From: Actinomycetes bacterium
GTDB taxonomy: Bacteria > Actinomycetota > Acidimicrobiia > Spongiisociales > UBA5794
Assembly (NCBI GenBank): GCA_023336875.1
Contig: JAMBLH010000239.1
Coordinates: 1-5,875 of the forward strand
Length of the DNA stretch: 5,875 bases
Direction of reading: 5' to 3'
Positions 1 through 5,875 of this stretch are shown piece after piece (position 1 is the stretch's first letter; every line of letters begins with the position of its first letter). A program made the translations under genes and the position numbers. Under the pieces are notes generated by a model. That model searched no databases, had not been told where the DNA came from, and was given only the letters and a program-made list of their open reading frames with translations.

Positions 1-368
1 TCGTAGGCGATCTTGACGCCACGTACAACGGCCCTGGTTGCATTTGAGACGGTCCAAACGAACAATGCGAGTGACACGAAGAATCCAAAGCTGAGACTTG
101 CCTGGGAGACACCCGCGATCGATCGCATCTGGATCCCGATGATCTCCGCCGCCGAACCAGGAAACACCTCCAGTATGGCTTCGATCTGTCGCTCAGCTTC
201 ACTTGGGTCCGTGACCAGTCCGTAGAGCGCGAGGGCGACGAAGAGGGCAGGGAGGACCGCCAGCACCGCAAAGAAGGCAATGCCTGCGGCCACGATCGTG
301 ACATGGTCGTGGCGCGACTCGACGCGAATCTCGCGAACGACTGTTGCCAAACGGCTGAACCGTGCCAT
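1..368 (-). CDS. YihY/BrkB-family inner-membrane protein, N-terminal part (runs off left edge)
   Basis: The first 122 residues of a membrane protein of the YihY/virulence-factor BrkB family are present; the C-terminal part lies beyond the window. A short basic cytoplasmic stretch (about residues 1-22) leads into a long hydrophobic segment, about 24-52, with the family-like pattern AAGIAFFAVLAVLPALF followed by LYGLVTDP. A second membrane segment lies at about 92-110 (SFGFFVSLALFVWTVSNA), and the visible part ends in RGVKIAY, which matches the usual 'gln-iYd' region. Family members have about six membrane helices and about 280-400 residues; their function is poorly defined, and the old label ribonuclease BN is an error. 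The ATG shares one base with the TAA stop of the dNTPase gene (TAATG), and no convincing Shine-Dalgarno precedes it, so translation is probably coupled. Family assignment is fairly firm; the role is unknown. Confidence 0.82.
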   Translation of the reverse strand, partial: MARFSRLATVVREIRVESRHDHVTIVAAGIAFFAVLAVLPALFVALALYGLVTDPSEAERQIEAILEVFPGSAAEIIGIQMRSIAGVSQASLSFGFFVSLALFVWTVSNATRAVVRGVKIAY

Positions 369-1366
369 TAGAAGAGCTTCGGTCGGAAGAGTTCGTCATG
401 AGTTCGGATCGCGTATCGGTCGGTCATTCCAGCAACGTAGTCGATGACCTGTGTGAGATCGTCGGCTTCGTCGTGGCGATAGGTTTCTGGCATCTCGTCA
501 TGATGCTCCAAGTAGTAGGTGACGAGATCGCGGACGATCTGCTGCGCCCTCTTCCTCTGTGTTTCGGCAGAGGCCCGTAGATATACGTTCTCGAACATAT
601 AGCTGCGAAGCGTGAGCATCGCCTCGAGCTTTGAGGACTCCATGGCGATCTCGTTCTGTCGGTACGACTCGTCGATGACAGACTGCACCATTGCTTGGAT
701 CCAGTCACGTCCGGGTTCACCGAAAGCTCGCAGGACTTCATCTGGGAACTCAGACGGATCAAGGATCTCGGCGCGCAGCGCGTCGAGCGCGTCATGTGCC
801 AGGTATGCGATGCGATCCGCGTACCGCACGATGTCCCCTTCATGGGTTACAGCGCGCTGTTCAACTTTCCAGGGATGGGTTCTGATGCCATCGAGTACCT
901 CGAATGTGAGATTCAACGGCTCAAGTACCTCGAAGATTCTCACTGACTGCTCCGAATGTCTCCACTCGCCCTCAACGAACTCAGACAGTTCATCCTCACC
1001 CGTGTGCCCGAAGGGTGAGTGACCCACGTCATGGCCGAGGCAGACCGCTTCGGCAAGGGCCACATTGAGCGACAACGCGGTCGCAATGGCGCTACCGATC
1101 TGCGTGACCTGGAGTGTGTGCGTCATCCGGGTCACGAAGTGGTCGCCCTCAGGATTCATGAACACCTGTGTCTTGTGCTTCAAGCGCCTGAAGGCCTTCG
1201 AATGCAGTATCCGATCGTGGTCCCGCTCGAATGGCGTACGCCAATGATCGGGTTCTTCGGGAATAGCGCGGCCCTGTGACGATGACGACAACATGGCACC
1301 CGGCGCAAGGATCTCATCCTCGATGGCTTCAGCCGTTTCACGTGTTCGCAAGCGGAACGCGTGCAT
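368..1366 (-). CDS. dgt: Dgt-like deoxyguanosinetriphosphate triphosphohydrolase (HD-domain dNTPase)
   Basis: A 332-residue cytoplasmic HD-domain protein of the dNTP triphosphohydrolase family, which cleaves dNTPs to deoxynucleosides and tripolyphosphate. The N-terminal block RTPFERDHDRILHSKAFRRL (residues 43-62) and KTQVF (65-69) is the family signature. The metal-binding HD residues are visible: His83 in RMTHTLQV, His112-Asp113 in GHDVGHSPFGHTGE and Asp183 in RYADRIAYLAHD. His117 and His121 of the same loop are also kept, as is RHSEQSVRIFEVLE (136-149), the equivalent of the usual H-N-x-Q-S motif. The C-terminal part is helical. The length fits the shorter bacterial Dgt-like group rather than the longer E. 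coli enzyme. The start is the ATG whose A is the last base of the phnE2 TGA stop; the family-typical N-terminus begins right after it. No frameshift or missing catalytic residue was seen. True preference for dGTP over other dNTPs cannot be read from sequence. Confidence 0.93.
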   Translation of the reverse strand: MHAFRLRTRETAEAIEDEILAPGAMLSSSSQGRAIPEEPDHWRTPFERDHDRILHSKAFRRLKHKTQVFMNPEGDHFVTRMTHTLQVTQIGSAIATALSLNVALAEAVCLGHDVGHSPFGHTGEDELSEFVEGEWRHSEQSVRIFEVLEPLNLTFEVLDGIRTHPWKVEQRAVTHEGDIVRYADRIAYLAHDALDALRAEILDPSEFPDEVLRAFGEPGRDWIQAMVQSVIDESYRQNEIAMESSKLEAMLTLRSYMFENVYLRASAETQRKRAQQIVRDLVTYYLEHHDEMPETYRHDEADDLTQVIDYVAGMTDRYAIRTHDELFRPKLF

Positions 1367-2271
1367 CAGCTCTTGATCTCAGTGCTTGGCGCCCGACTTG
1401 CACCCGTGATCGCGATCATCCCCTTGGACAACACGCTCCTTGAGGGCTGCCCAGTGATGATCCTGCGTCGTATCGATGACGAGATCGCGTCGACGACGAG
1501 AACGACTGCGATGGTCGCGAGCAACGCTGCGCCGGCCTTCGGCCAGTCAGCGCGGAATGAGAGCCGACCGACGATCTCGGCTCCGATGCCACCGGCGCCC
1601 ACAAGTCCGAGCACGGCCGAGGCGCGGATGTTGATCTCGAACCGATACAACCAGTACGAGACGATTGTCGGCATGGCCTGGGGAACAATACCGAATCGCA
1701 TCTGCTCCATTAGGGTGCCACCTGCCGAGCTGATAGCTTCGATCGGACCCTCGTCGACGCCCTCGATGACCTCAGAGGACAGCTTGCCGAGCGTGCCAAT
1801 GGAGTGAAGACCGATCGCCAACGCGCCGGTGAACGGTCCAAGGCCGAAGGGGACGATGAGGATCACGGCAAGGATCAGCTCAGGGAACGCTCTGATGGCG
1901 CTCAGTGCTGCCCTTGTTGGAATCGCCATCCACCTGGGCGCGACGTTGGTTGCGGCCATGAAGCTGAGAGGGAAGGAGAAGATCGCACCCATGACCGTGC
2001 CGATCCACGCGATGTAGATGGATTCGAGCAGTTTGGCGACGATCCGTCCTGAGTCATCGAAATCGGGAGGGAACATTCCCGTGAGGAGCACCCAGATTTC
2101 CGCCGGTGCCCGATAGATGCGCTCCGGAGATATTTCGAGTCCGACTACAGCCCAGATAAACGGTACGACGATGAGGATCGTGACAACCAGGCGCGTGATG
2201 CGGGGTCCCATGGGTTCCTTGGGCCGCAGTTGAGCCATCTTCTCGTTGGGTGAAAGATCTGGGACGGTCAT
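1366..2271 (-). CDS. phnE: PhnE-type ABC transporter permease, second subunit (PhnE2)
   Basis: A 301-residue integral membrane subunit of a phosphonate/phosphite/phosphate-type ABC importer. Helices are visible at about 27-47, 82-104, 118-140, 144-163, 215-231 and 246-266. The ATPase-contacting EAA loop is at about 178-201 (EAISSAGG, then PQAMP), followed by the PhnE hallmark FEINIRASAVLGLVGAGGIG (211-230). The open frame extends 30 codons further upstream into phnE1, but that part translates to an unrelated His/Arg-rich string. I chose the ATG at 2271-2269 because it overlaps the phnE1 stop in a classic ATGA arrangement and has AAGGA seven bases upstream. The C-terminal tail after the last helix (about 267-301) is longer than usual and polar, with no recognised motif. 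It clearly differs in sequence from the neighbouring permease, so the two probably pair as a heterodimer. Confidence 0.93.
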   Translation of the reverse strand: MTVPDLSPNEKMAQLRPKEPMGPRITRLVVTILIVVPFIWAVVGLEISPERIYRAPAEIWVLLTGMFPPDFDDSGRIVAKLLESIYIAWIGTVMGAIFSFPLSFMAATNVAPRWMAIPTRAALSAIRAFPELILAVILIVPFGLGPFTGALAIGLHSIGTLGKLSSEVIEGVDEGPIEAISSAGGTLMEQMRFGIVPQAMPTIVSYWLYRFEINIRASAVLGLVGAGGIGAEIVGRLSFRADWPKAGAALLATIAVVLVVDAISSSIRRRIITGQPSRSVLSKGMIAITGASRAPSTEIKS

Positions 2272-3626
2272 ACCAGTTTCCTTCGGGCCCAGATCGAGAG
2301 CCACTCGATCAGCAGAACAGAAACGAAGATGACGATGACGATCGCCATGACCTGGTCCCATTGGAAGAAGTTACGGCGCTCGTTGAGAAGCCGACCGATG
2401 CCGCCAGCCCCGACGAAGCCGATCACAACGGATGCGCGGATGTTCAATTCGAAGATATAGAGGGCATACGCCACGTAGTTCGGACGCACTTGGGGGAACG
2501 CTGCGTACTGGATCACCTCAGAATGCGATGCGCCCGCGGCCCGACCAGCTTCGAGGGGCCCAATGTCGATCGAGTCGACCGTCTCGGACAGGAGCTTGGC
2601 CATGATGGAGAGCGAGAACATGATCATGGCGAGAGCCCCGGCAAATGGGTTTCCGAAGCCAACGGCAGTCGCGAAGAAGATTCCCCAAACGAGATCCGGA
2701 ATCGTGCGAACCACGTTAAGGAAGCTCTTTGCGACTCTGTAGGCGATGTTTGATGGGGCCGTCATGCGTGACGCATAAAACGCGAGCGGAAGCGCGAGAA
2801 TATTCCCAATGGTCGCACCGACGATCGCGATCTGGAACGTCTCGATGAACGGCTCGATGATGTTGAAAGTCTCCGGCTGGCCGAGGCTCTTGCGCCACTT
2901 CCAGACAGGTGGCCAGAAGTCGTCCGCGATTTCACCGATACGGCTCAGCTGAGTCGCGATGGCTGCAGTGGAGAATTGGATTTCGTTGTATGCCATTACC
3001 GTTAGGACGAGGACGAAGCCGGTCGCGAACAGGGTGACGAGCCTTGTCGCGAAAGAGAGGTTCGCTCCGAGACCGACTGCAGCGGCAGACAGGCCGGTAA
3101 CAACAAACAACCCGATTGTCAGCTCTTGGATCTCTCCGTTGCTGATCTGGCGGGCGTTCAGGGGCGCGAGCACGCCCATTGCGGTGGCGGTGAACAATGC
3201 AAGTGTTGCCCCGCCACCCCAGGAGAGAGCCTGAAGTCCAATGATGGTGGCCCGATATTCGGAGCGGTGGCGGTACACCACGATTCCCGTGGCTGCTCCA
3301 TAGACGAGCCAACCAACACCTGCGAGAAGAGCGATCTTGAAGTCGATCTTTCCTGTGCGGGCCGCCAGCACACTGTCGAAGAACGAAAGCCCGACAATTC
3401 CTCCGACCACGAGAATGAGAGCATCGATCCAGCGGCGAGTGATGTTGGTCCACGCCAGCACGCCAAAGGTGACGAGCCCAACGAGGGTGCCCCACAACGG
3501 TCCGACGGGTCCAGTGAGACCGACGATTCCTGTTGCCAGGATGCCGATGCCAAGAGGCAGGAGGTACGTGGCTGCTCGGGGTGGTTCGACGGGTCGTGTC
3601 TGGATGCCGGGGGCGAGCGTCGTCAC
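2268..3626 (-). CDS. phnE: PhnE-type ABC transporter permease with long N-terminal membrane extension (PhnE1)
   Basis: A 452-residue permease. The C-terminal part (about 255-452) is a normal PhnE core: helices near 259-283, 305-323, 328-346 and 427-447, an EAA loop at about 359-382 (EAGRAAGAS, then FPQVRP) and the hallmark FELNIRASVVIGFVGAGGIG (392-411). Ahead of it lies an extension of about 250 residues with roughly seven hydrophobic segments (about 20-37, 43-60, 66-88, 96-117, 126-152, 168-188, 195-213). These carry no EAA loop, so this is not a simple duplication of the PhnE domain. Standard PhnE proteins are about 260-300 residues. The start is GTG at 3626-3624, sharing one base with the phnC TAG stop (TAGTG); no ATG lies in frame before residue 149, and no strong Shine-Dalgarno is seen, so coupling to phnC is likely. 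Permease assignment is firm; the role of the extension is unknown. Confidence 0.92.
   Translation of the reverse strand: MTTLAPGIQTRPVEPPRAATYLLPLGIGILATGIVGLTGPVGPLWGTLVGLVTFGVLAWTNITRRWIDALILVVGGIVGLSFFDSVLAARTGKIDFKIALLAGVGWLVYGAATGIVVYRHRSEYRATIIGLQALSWGGGATLALFTATAMGVLAPLNARQISNGEIQELTIGLFVVTGLSAAAVGLGANLSFATRLVTLFATGFVLVLTVMAYNEIQFSTAAIATQLSRIGEIADDFWPPVWKWRKSLGQPETFNIIEPFIETFQIAIVGATIGNILALPLAFYASRMTAPSNIAYRVAKSFLNVVRTIPDLVWGIFFATAVGFGNPFAGALAMIMFSLSIMAKLLSETVDSIDIGPLEAGRAAGASHSEVIQYAAFPQVRPNYVAYALYIFELNIRASVVIGFVGAGGIGRLLNERRNFFQWDQVMAIVIVIFVSVLLIEWLSIWARRKLV
2279..2283 (-). promoter_or_regulatory. Ribosome binding site of phnE2
   Basis: AAGGA lies seven bases before the ATG at 2271, inside the last codons of phnE1. 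It decides between the internal ATG and the longer open frame starting at 2361, which has no support from protein similarity. Confidence 0.6.
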
Positions 3627-4393
3627 TATTTGTCTACGAGATCATCCGGCGTGATCGCGCGACCGTAGATCCCTCGGAAGACCTCGTCATCGACATCGGC
3701 AATGTCGCCATCGAAGACAACTCGGCCATCGTTGAGACCTATGAGACGTTTCCCATATTGACGGGCAAGATCGAGAAAGTGGAGGTTGATAAGGGTTGTG
3801 ATGCCGAGATCCTCATTGATTCGCTGGAGATCACGCATCACGAGATGCGATGTGACAGGGTCGAGCGAGGCGACCGGCTCATCTGCGAGGATGATGTTGG
3901 GTTCCTGGGCCAGCGCACGGGCGATACCGACTCGCTGTTGCTGACCGCCGGAGAGGTCAGATGCACGTACATAGGCCTTCTCGACGATATCGACCCGCTC
4001 TAGGGATCGGAGCGCGATCTCCTTGTCATCGGCAGGCCAGAGACCCAGGAAACTGCGCCATCGCGGGACCTGTGCAAGACGCCCCATGAGAGCGTTGTTG
4101 ATGACGGTGGAGCGGTTCACAAGATTGAATGTCTGGAAGATCATCCCGACATCGGATCGGATGGATCTGAGCTCGGATCGTGATGCGCCAACGACTTCGC
4201 GTCCGTCGACCACCACAGATCCAGCAACGGGGACGAGGCCGTTGACTGCTCGGAGCATCGTCGATTTCCCTGCGCCGGAGAGGCCGACGATGACGACGAA
4301 CTCACCTTTTTCGATGCTCAATGTCACGCCCTTGAGAGCAGTGAGCCCCCCCGGATAGGTGACAGAGGTGTCTGTGAAATCGATTATTCCCAT
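3626..4393 (-). CDS. phnC: PhnC-type ABC transporter ATP-binding protein
   Basis: A 255-residue cytoplasmic ATPase, the usual PhnC length, that powers import through the two PhnE permeases. All ABC motifs are present: Walker A GLSGAGKST (37-45), Q-loop Gln87 in MIFQTFNL, signature LSGGQQQR (147-154), Walker B IILADEP (167-173), D-loop SLDP (176-179) and switch His205. The segment NLHFLDLARQYGKRLIGL (203-220) and the preceding RVDIVEKAYVRASDLSGG (133-150) are characteristic of PhnC rather than of general ABC ATPases. The ATG at 4393 is the first usable start: upstream the frame stays open back to the phnD stop but has no ATG or GTG. The bases just before this ATG are pyrimidine-rich with no Shine-Dalgarno, which is odd given the strong hairpin immediately upstream. 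The stop shares one base with the GTG of phnE1. Confidence 0.95.
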   Translation of the reverse strand: MGIIDFTDTSVTYPGGLTALKGVTLSIEKGEFVVIVGLSGAGKSTMLRAVNGLVPVAGSVVVDGREVVGASRSELRSIRSDVGMIFQTFNLVNRSTVINNALMGRLAQVPRWRSFLGLWPADDKEIALRSLERVDIVEKAYVRASDLSGGQQQRVGIARALAQEPNIILADEPVASLDPVTSHLVMRDLQRINEDLGITTLINLHFLDLARQYGKRLIGLNDGRVVFDGDIADVDDEVFRGIYGRAITPDDLVDK

Positions 4394-4407
4394 AAGAGGT
4401 GGACGGA

Positions 4408-4438
4408 CAGGGAGCCGGACGTCACGCCCAGCTCCCTG
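4408..4438 (-). promoter_or_regulatory. Strong intercistronic hairpin between phnD and phnC
   Basis: On the minus-strand transcript, CAGGGAGC at 4438-4431 pairs perfectly with GCTCCCTG at 4415-4408. The inner bases extend the stem by six more pairs (two of them G-U) to a UGA loop at 4424-4422, giving a stem of about 14 bp. It fills much of the 54-nt gap, starts ten bases after the phnD stop and ends 14 bases before the phnC start. No U-tract follows, so it is not a canonical intrinsic terminator. A likely role, by analogy with hairpins behind other binding-protein genes, is to stabilise the upstream mRNA or attenuate transcription so that PhnD is made in excess over the membrane subunits. That role is inference. 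Confidence 0.65.
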
Positions 4439-4447
4439 CCTGCGTTC

Positions 4448-5620
4448 CTATTCTTCGGCGACGCCGAGCTTCACGGCCGCTTCGCGGACTATGTCGAAGT
4501 CCTCATCTCGTGCGAGACGGATGTCGGTCCAGCCGTAGATCTCGTCGAAGACGATTTCTCCTTCTTCTGTGCCGAGATATGCCTTGGTAGCTTCGAAGAT
4601 CGCGAGCTGGAGGCTCTCAGGCAACCCTCCTCGTACTGCGACCACATCGTTCGGGATGTCGTCAGTGATGTTGTAAACGATCACCTTTTCGCCGACGTCC
4701 GTCTTCTCCTTGCGGAGTGTTCGGCGGGCATCATCGAAGCTCAAGCCAATGTCGAAGTCTCCGTTGTAGACGGCCGACACGGTTGCATCGTGTGACGTCA
4801 GGTACGAGTACTCGAGGTCTTCCTCGATGTCGATGCCTTCGTTGAAGAGCTGAAGCTGGGGGAACACGCCGCCAGATGTTGATGTAGCGCTCGTGAACGC
4901 GATGCTCCTGCCCTTTGCTACTTCGAGTGGCGCAGTGCAGACGAGGCCCTGTGCGACCGCACGGCCGTCCTCTAGAACCTCAGGTCCCAGCACGCCGTCG
5001 TTGTAGGCCCAGCCGACCTGGAGAGCAGCGACATCGTCGGCTGCCTTGATTGTGGGCACGCCATCGACCCATTCGTAAGCGCCGACGACCGGCTCGTCCT
5101 CACAGATCGAAGGATCATTCGTGAACCACTGACCGTGATACAGATCGGATCCGAAACGGATTGACTGGATCAGCACGCCCATGTCGGGGTACTGCTCCTT
5201 TGCTTGGACGTAGCCGAACGGACCAAATGCACCAAGGTCGGCGTTGCCTGCACCCATTGCGACCACGAGACCGTTGTAATCGGCTGTGATGATGCCGTTG
5301 AACGTGATTCCAACGTTCTCGGTCAGGTAGTCCATATAGGGCTGCACCGTGTCGGCGAGTTTCTCCTGCTTCTCCGATGGGATGAACCCGAACAGGATTT
5401 CTTCAGGCCAGTCGGCCTTCGGGTCAACCGTCGTGGTAGTTTCCGCAGCCGCAGAAGTGGTTGTTGCGTCGCCGCCGGAATCCGACGCGACGGTCGTCTC
5501 TGTGGCGGCTGCAGCCGTTGTTGTCGTGTCGTCTGATCCGGTCGATGCACATGCAGCGAGGATCATCGAGAATGCGACCAACAGCGCCACGAGACTGCTT
5601 CGTCTCATTGAACTTCTCAT
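4448..5620 (-). CDS. phnD: PhnD-family phosphonate/phosphite/phosphate-binding lipoprotein
   Basis: A 390-residue extracytoplasmic solute-binding lipoprotein. It starts with a basic n-region and hydrophobic core, then a lipobox LAAC with the lipidated Cys at 24. A low-complexity Thr/Ala/Ser linker (about 27-66) presumably tethers the domain to the membrane. The binding domain runs from about 74 (ILFGFIPSEK) to the end. Family-type blocks are GLVVAMGAGNADLGAFGPFG (117-136), the ligand loop STSG (247-250), SHDATVSAVYNGDFDIG (276-292), IPNDVVAVRGGLP (322-334) and WTDIR (364-368). By rough alignment with E. coli PhnD, Ser247-Thr248-Ser249 match its phosphonate-binding loop, His277 its His157 and Asp325 its Asp205, while Asp297 seems to replace Glu177. 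Between Tyr161 and the STSG loop the chain is much longer than usual and carries Cys173 and Cys228. The ATG at 5620 has an ideally spaced Shine-Dalgarno. Substrate is undetermined. Confidence 0.93.
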   Translation of the reverse strand: MRSSMRRSSLVALLVAFSMILAACASTGSDDTTTTAAAATETTVASDSGGDATTTSAAAETTTTVDPKADWPEEILFGFIPSEKQEKLADTVQPYMDYLTENVGITFNGIITADYNGLVVAMGAGNADLGAFGPFGYVQAKEQYPDMGVLIQSIRFGSDLYHGQWFTNDPSICEDEPVVGAYEWVDGVPTIKAADDVAALQVGWAYNDGVLGPEVLEDGRAVAQGLVCTAPLEVAKGRSIAFTSATSTSGGVFPQLQLFNEGIDIEEDLEYSYLTSHDATVSAVYNGDFDIGLSFDDARRTLRKEKTDVGEKVIVYNITDDIPNDVVAVRGGLPESLQLAIFEATKAYLGTEEGEIVFDEIYGWTDIRLARDEDFDIVREAAVKLGVAEE

Positions 5621-5628
5621 TGCTGTAT

Positions 5629-5634
5629 CTCCTT
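5629..5634 (-). promoter_or_regulatory. Ribosome binding site of phnD
   Basis: AAGGAG lies eight bases before the ATG at 5620. It is the strongest Shine-Dalgarno in the window and selects this ATG over the in-frame Met codon four residues later. It fits high expression of the binding protein. Confidence 0.8.
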
Positions 5635-5639
5635 TTCGA

Positions 5640-5654
5640 AGGCCGGAACGGCCT
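5640..5654 (-). repeat. Short inverted repeat in the phnD leader
   Basis: AGGCC and GGCCT form a perfect 5-bp stem with a 5-base loop, ending five bases upstream of the phnD Shine-Dalgarno. It could be a small leader hairpin or an operator half-site pair, or chance in GC-rich sequence. There is no U-tract, so it is not a terminator for the nucleotidase gene. Confidence 0.35.
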
Positions 5655-5665
5655 CGTCAGGTGTC

Positions 5666-5696
5666 AGATTAGCGAGCCGGTGATGCTTGGGGTCAA
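5666..5696 (-). promoter_or_regulatory. Possible promoter for the phn genes
   Basis: TTGACC (5696-5691, overlapping the nucleotidase stop) resembles a -35 box, and TAATCT (5671-5666) fits the loose TAnnnT -10 pattern of actinobacteria. The 19-nt spacer is longer than optimal. Transcription would start near 5660, giving a leader of about 40 nt. No convincing Pho-box repeat was found. The match is weak, and read-through from the nucleotidase gene is equally possible. Confidence 0.3.
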
Positions 5697-5875
5697 CAGA
5701 ACTGTCTCTCGGCCAATGCTTCGAAGGTATCCCACGAGTCAATGTCGATGGTTCCGGCCACATGGTCATTCCAGGGGCGAATGAAACGACAGATGGAGCG
5801 ATCTGGACGCTCGAGGACCAGGGACTCGAGGTTGTGGGGTCCATCATCAAGGTAGACATCGCAGTCGACCTCCCA
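5693..5875 (-). CDS. HAD-superfamily 5'-nucleotidase (deoxyribonucleotidase, NT5C-like), C-terminal part
   Basis: The last 60 residues of a gene entering from the right edge; there is no start codon in the window. The visible sequence begins WEVDCDVYLDDGPHNL. The hydrophobic strand VYL followed by Asp10-Asp11 (numbered within the fragment) is HAD motif IV, which binds the catalytic Mg2+. The following GPHN, then RPWND (33-37) and SWDTFEAL (47-54), match the C-terminal end of the cytosolic 5'(3')-deoxyribonucleotidase type C family, which removes phosphate from (deoxy)nucleoside monophosphates. The nucleophile Asp and motifs II-III would lie outside the window. The stop (TGA, 5695-5693) is 72 nt upstream of phnD on the same strand, so co-transcription is possible. 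Substrate specificity cannot be judged from this fragment. Confidence 0.75.
   Translation of the reverse strand, partial: WEVDCDVYLDDGPHNLESLVLERPDRSICRFIRPWNDHVAGTIDIDSWDTFEALAERQFC

Noticed and set aside
2272..2361. Thirty-codon upstream extension of the phnE2 open frame.
   Set aside because: It lies wholly inside phnE1, translates to a His/Arg-rich string unlike a PhnE N-terminus, and the internal ATG has both a Shine-Dalgarno and an ATGA overlap.
3126..3668. Long plus-strand open frames opposite the transporter genes, such as 3126-3668, 2250-2753 and 1361-1807.
   Set aside because: They mirror well-supported minus-strand genes, show no domains or credible ribosome sites, and have the composition expected of antisense shadows in GC-rich DNA.
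4408..4438. The phnD-phnC hairpin as an intrinsic terminator.
   Set aside because: No run of U residues follows the stem, and the downstream genes of the same transporter need to be transcribed.
4394..4450. phnD and phnC are in the same frame with no further stop in the 18 codons between the phnD TAG and the phnC ATG, hinting at stop readthrough.
   Set aside because: An exported lipoprotein fused to a cytoplasmic ATPase makes no functional sense, and 18 stop-free codons are common by chance here.
5675..5700. A Pho-box-like pair GTTGACC and CATCACC upstream of phnD.
   Set aside because: The spacing does not fit the 11-bp direct-repeat unit of actinobacterial Pho boxes, and only part of each unit matches.
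5617..5859. An 80-codon minus-strand open frame across the nucleotidase end and the gap, whose TGA overlaps the phnD ATG.
   Set aside because: Over its first two thirds it runs in a different frame from the nucleotidase fragment, which has clear HAD motif IV and PWN signatures. Its own product resembles nothing known to me. The ATGA overlap with phnD is tempting as a leader peptide or frameshifted tail, but is probably chance.

Overview
The window looks like chromosomal DNA from a fairly GC-rich bacterium, most likely an actinobacterium. An Acidimicrobiia-like lineage is my best guess, from the lipoprotein with a long Thr/Ala/Ser-rich linker behind its lipobox, the overall codon style, and protein flavours typical of that group. 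This is inference from style; there is no rRNA or marker gene here to settle it. All recognisable genes lie on the minus strand and are very tightly packed. No RNA genes, insertion sequences, CRISPR arrays or attachment sites were seen.

Read in the direction of transcription (right to left), the window holds: the last 60 residues of a HAD-type 5'-nucleotidase (5875-5693); a 72-nt gap with a possible promoter, a small hairpin and a strong Shine-Dalgarno; a PhnD-type periplasmic-binding lipoprotein (5620-4448); a 54-nt gap filled largely by a strong hairpin; a PhnC-type ATPase (4393-3626); two different PhnE-type permeases (3626-2268 and 2271-1366); a Dgt-like dNTP triphosphohydrolase (1366-368); and the first 122 residues of a YihY/BrkB-family membrane protein running off the left edge (368-1). 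The last four junctions overlap by 1, 4, 1 and 1 nt, so phnC through the YihY gene is almost certainly one translationally coupled unit.

The core is a complete PhnD-C-E-E ABC importer of the phosphonate/phosphite/phosphate family: a lipid-anchored binding protein, an ATPase and two permeases that probably form a heterodimer. No C-P lyase, phosphonatase or phosphite dehydrogenase gene is visible, so the substrate is not settled; some actinobacterial Phn systems transport inorganic phosphate. The flanking nucleotidase and the coupled dNTPase both release phosphate groups from nucleotides, which suggests, but does not prove, a phosphorus-scavenging theme.

The least ordinary points are a roughly 250-residue, about seven-helix N-terminal extension on the first permease; a two-cysteine insertion in the binding protein just before its ligand-binding Ser-Thr-Ser-Gly loop; a strong 14-bp hairpin directly before a phnC start that lacks a Shine-Dalgarno; and the translational coupling of dgt to an importer. 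I did not find a clearly new kind of system.
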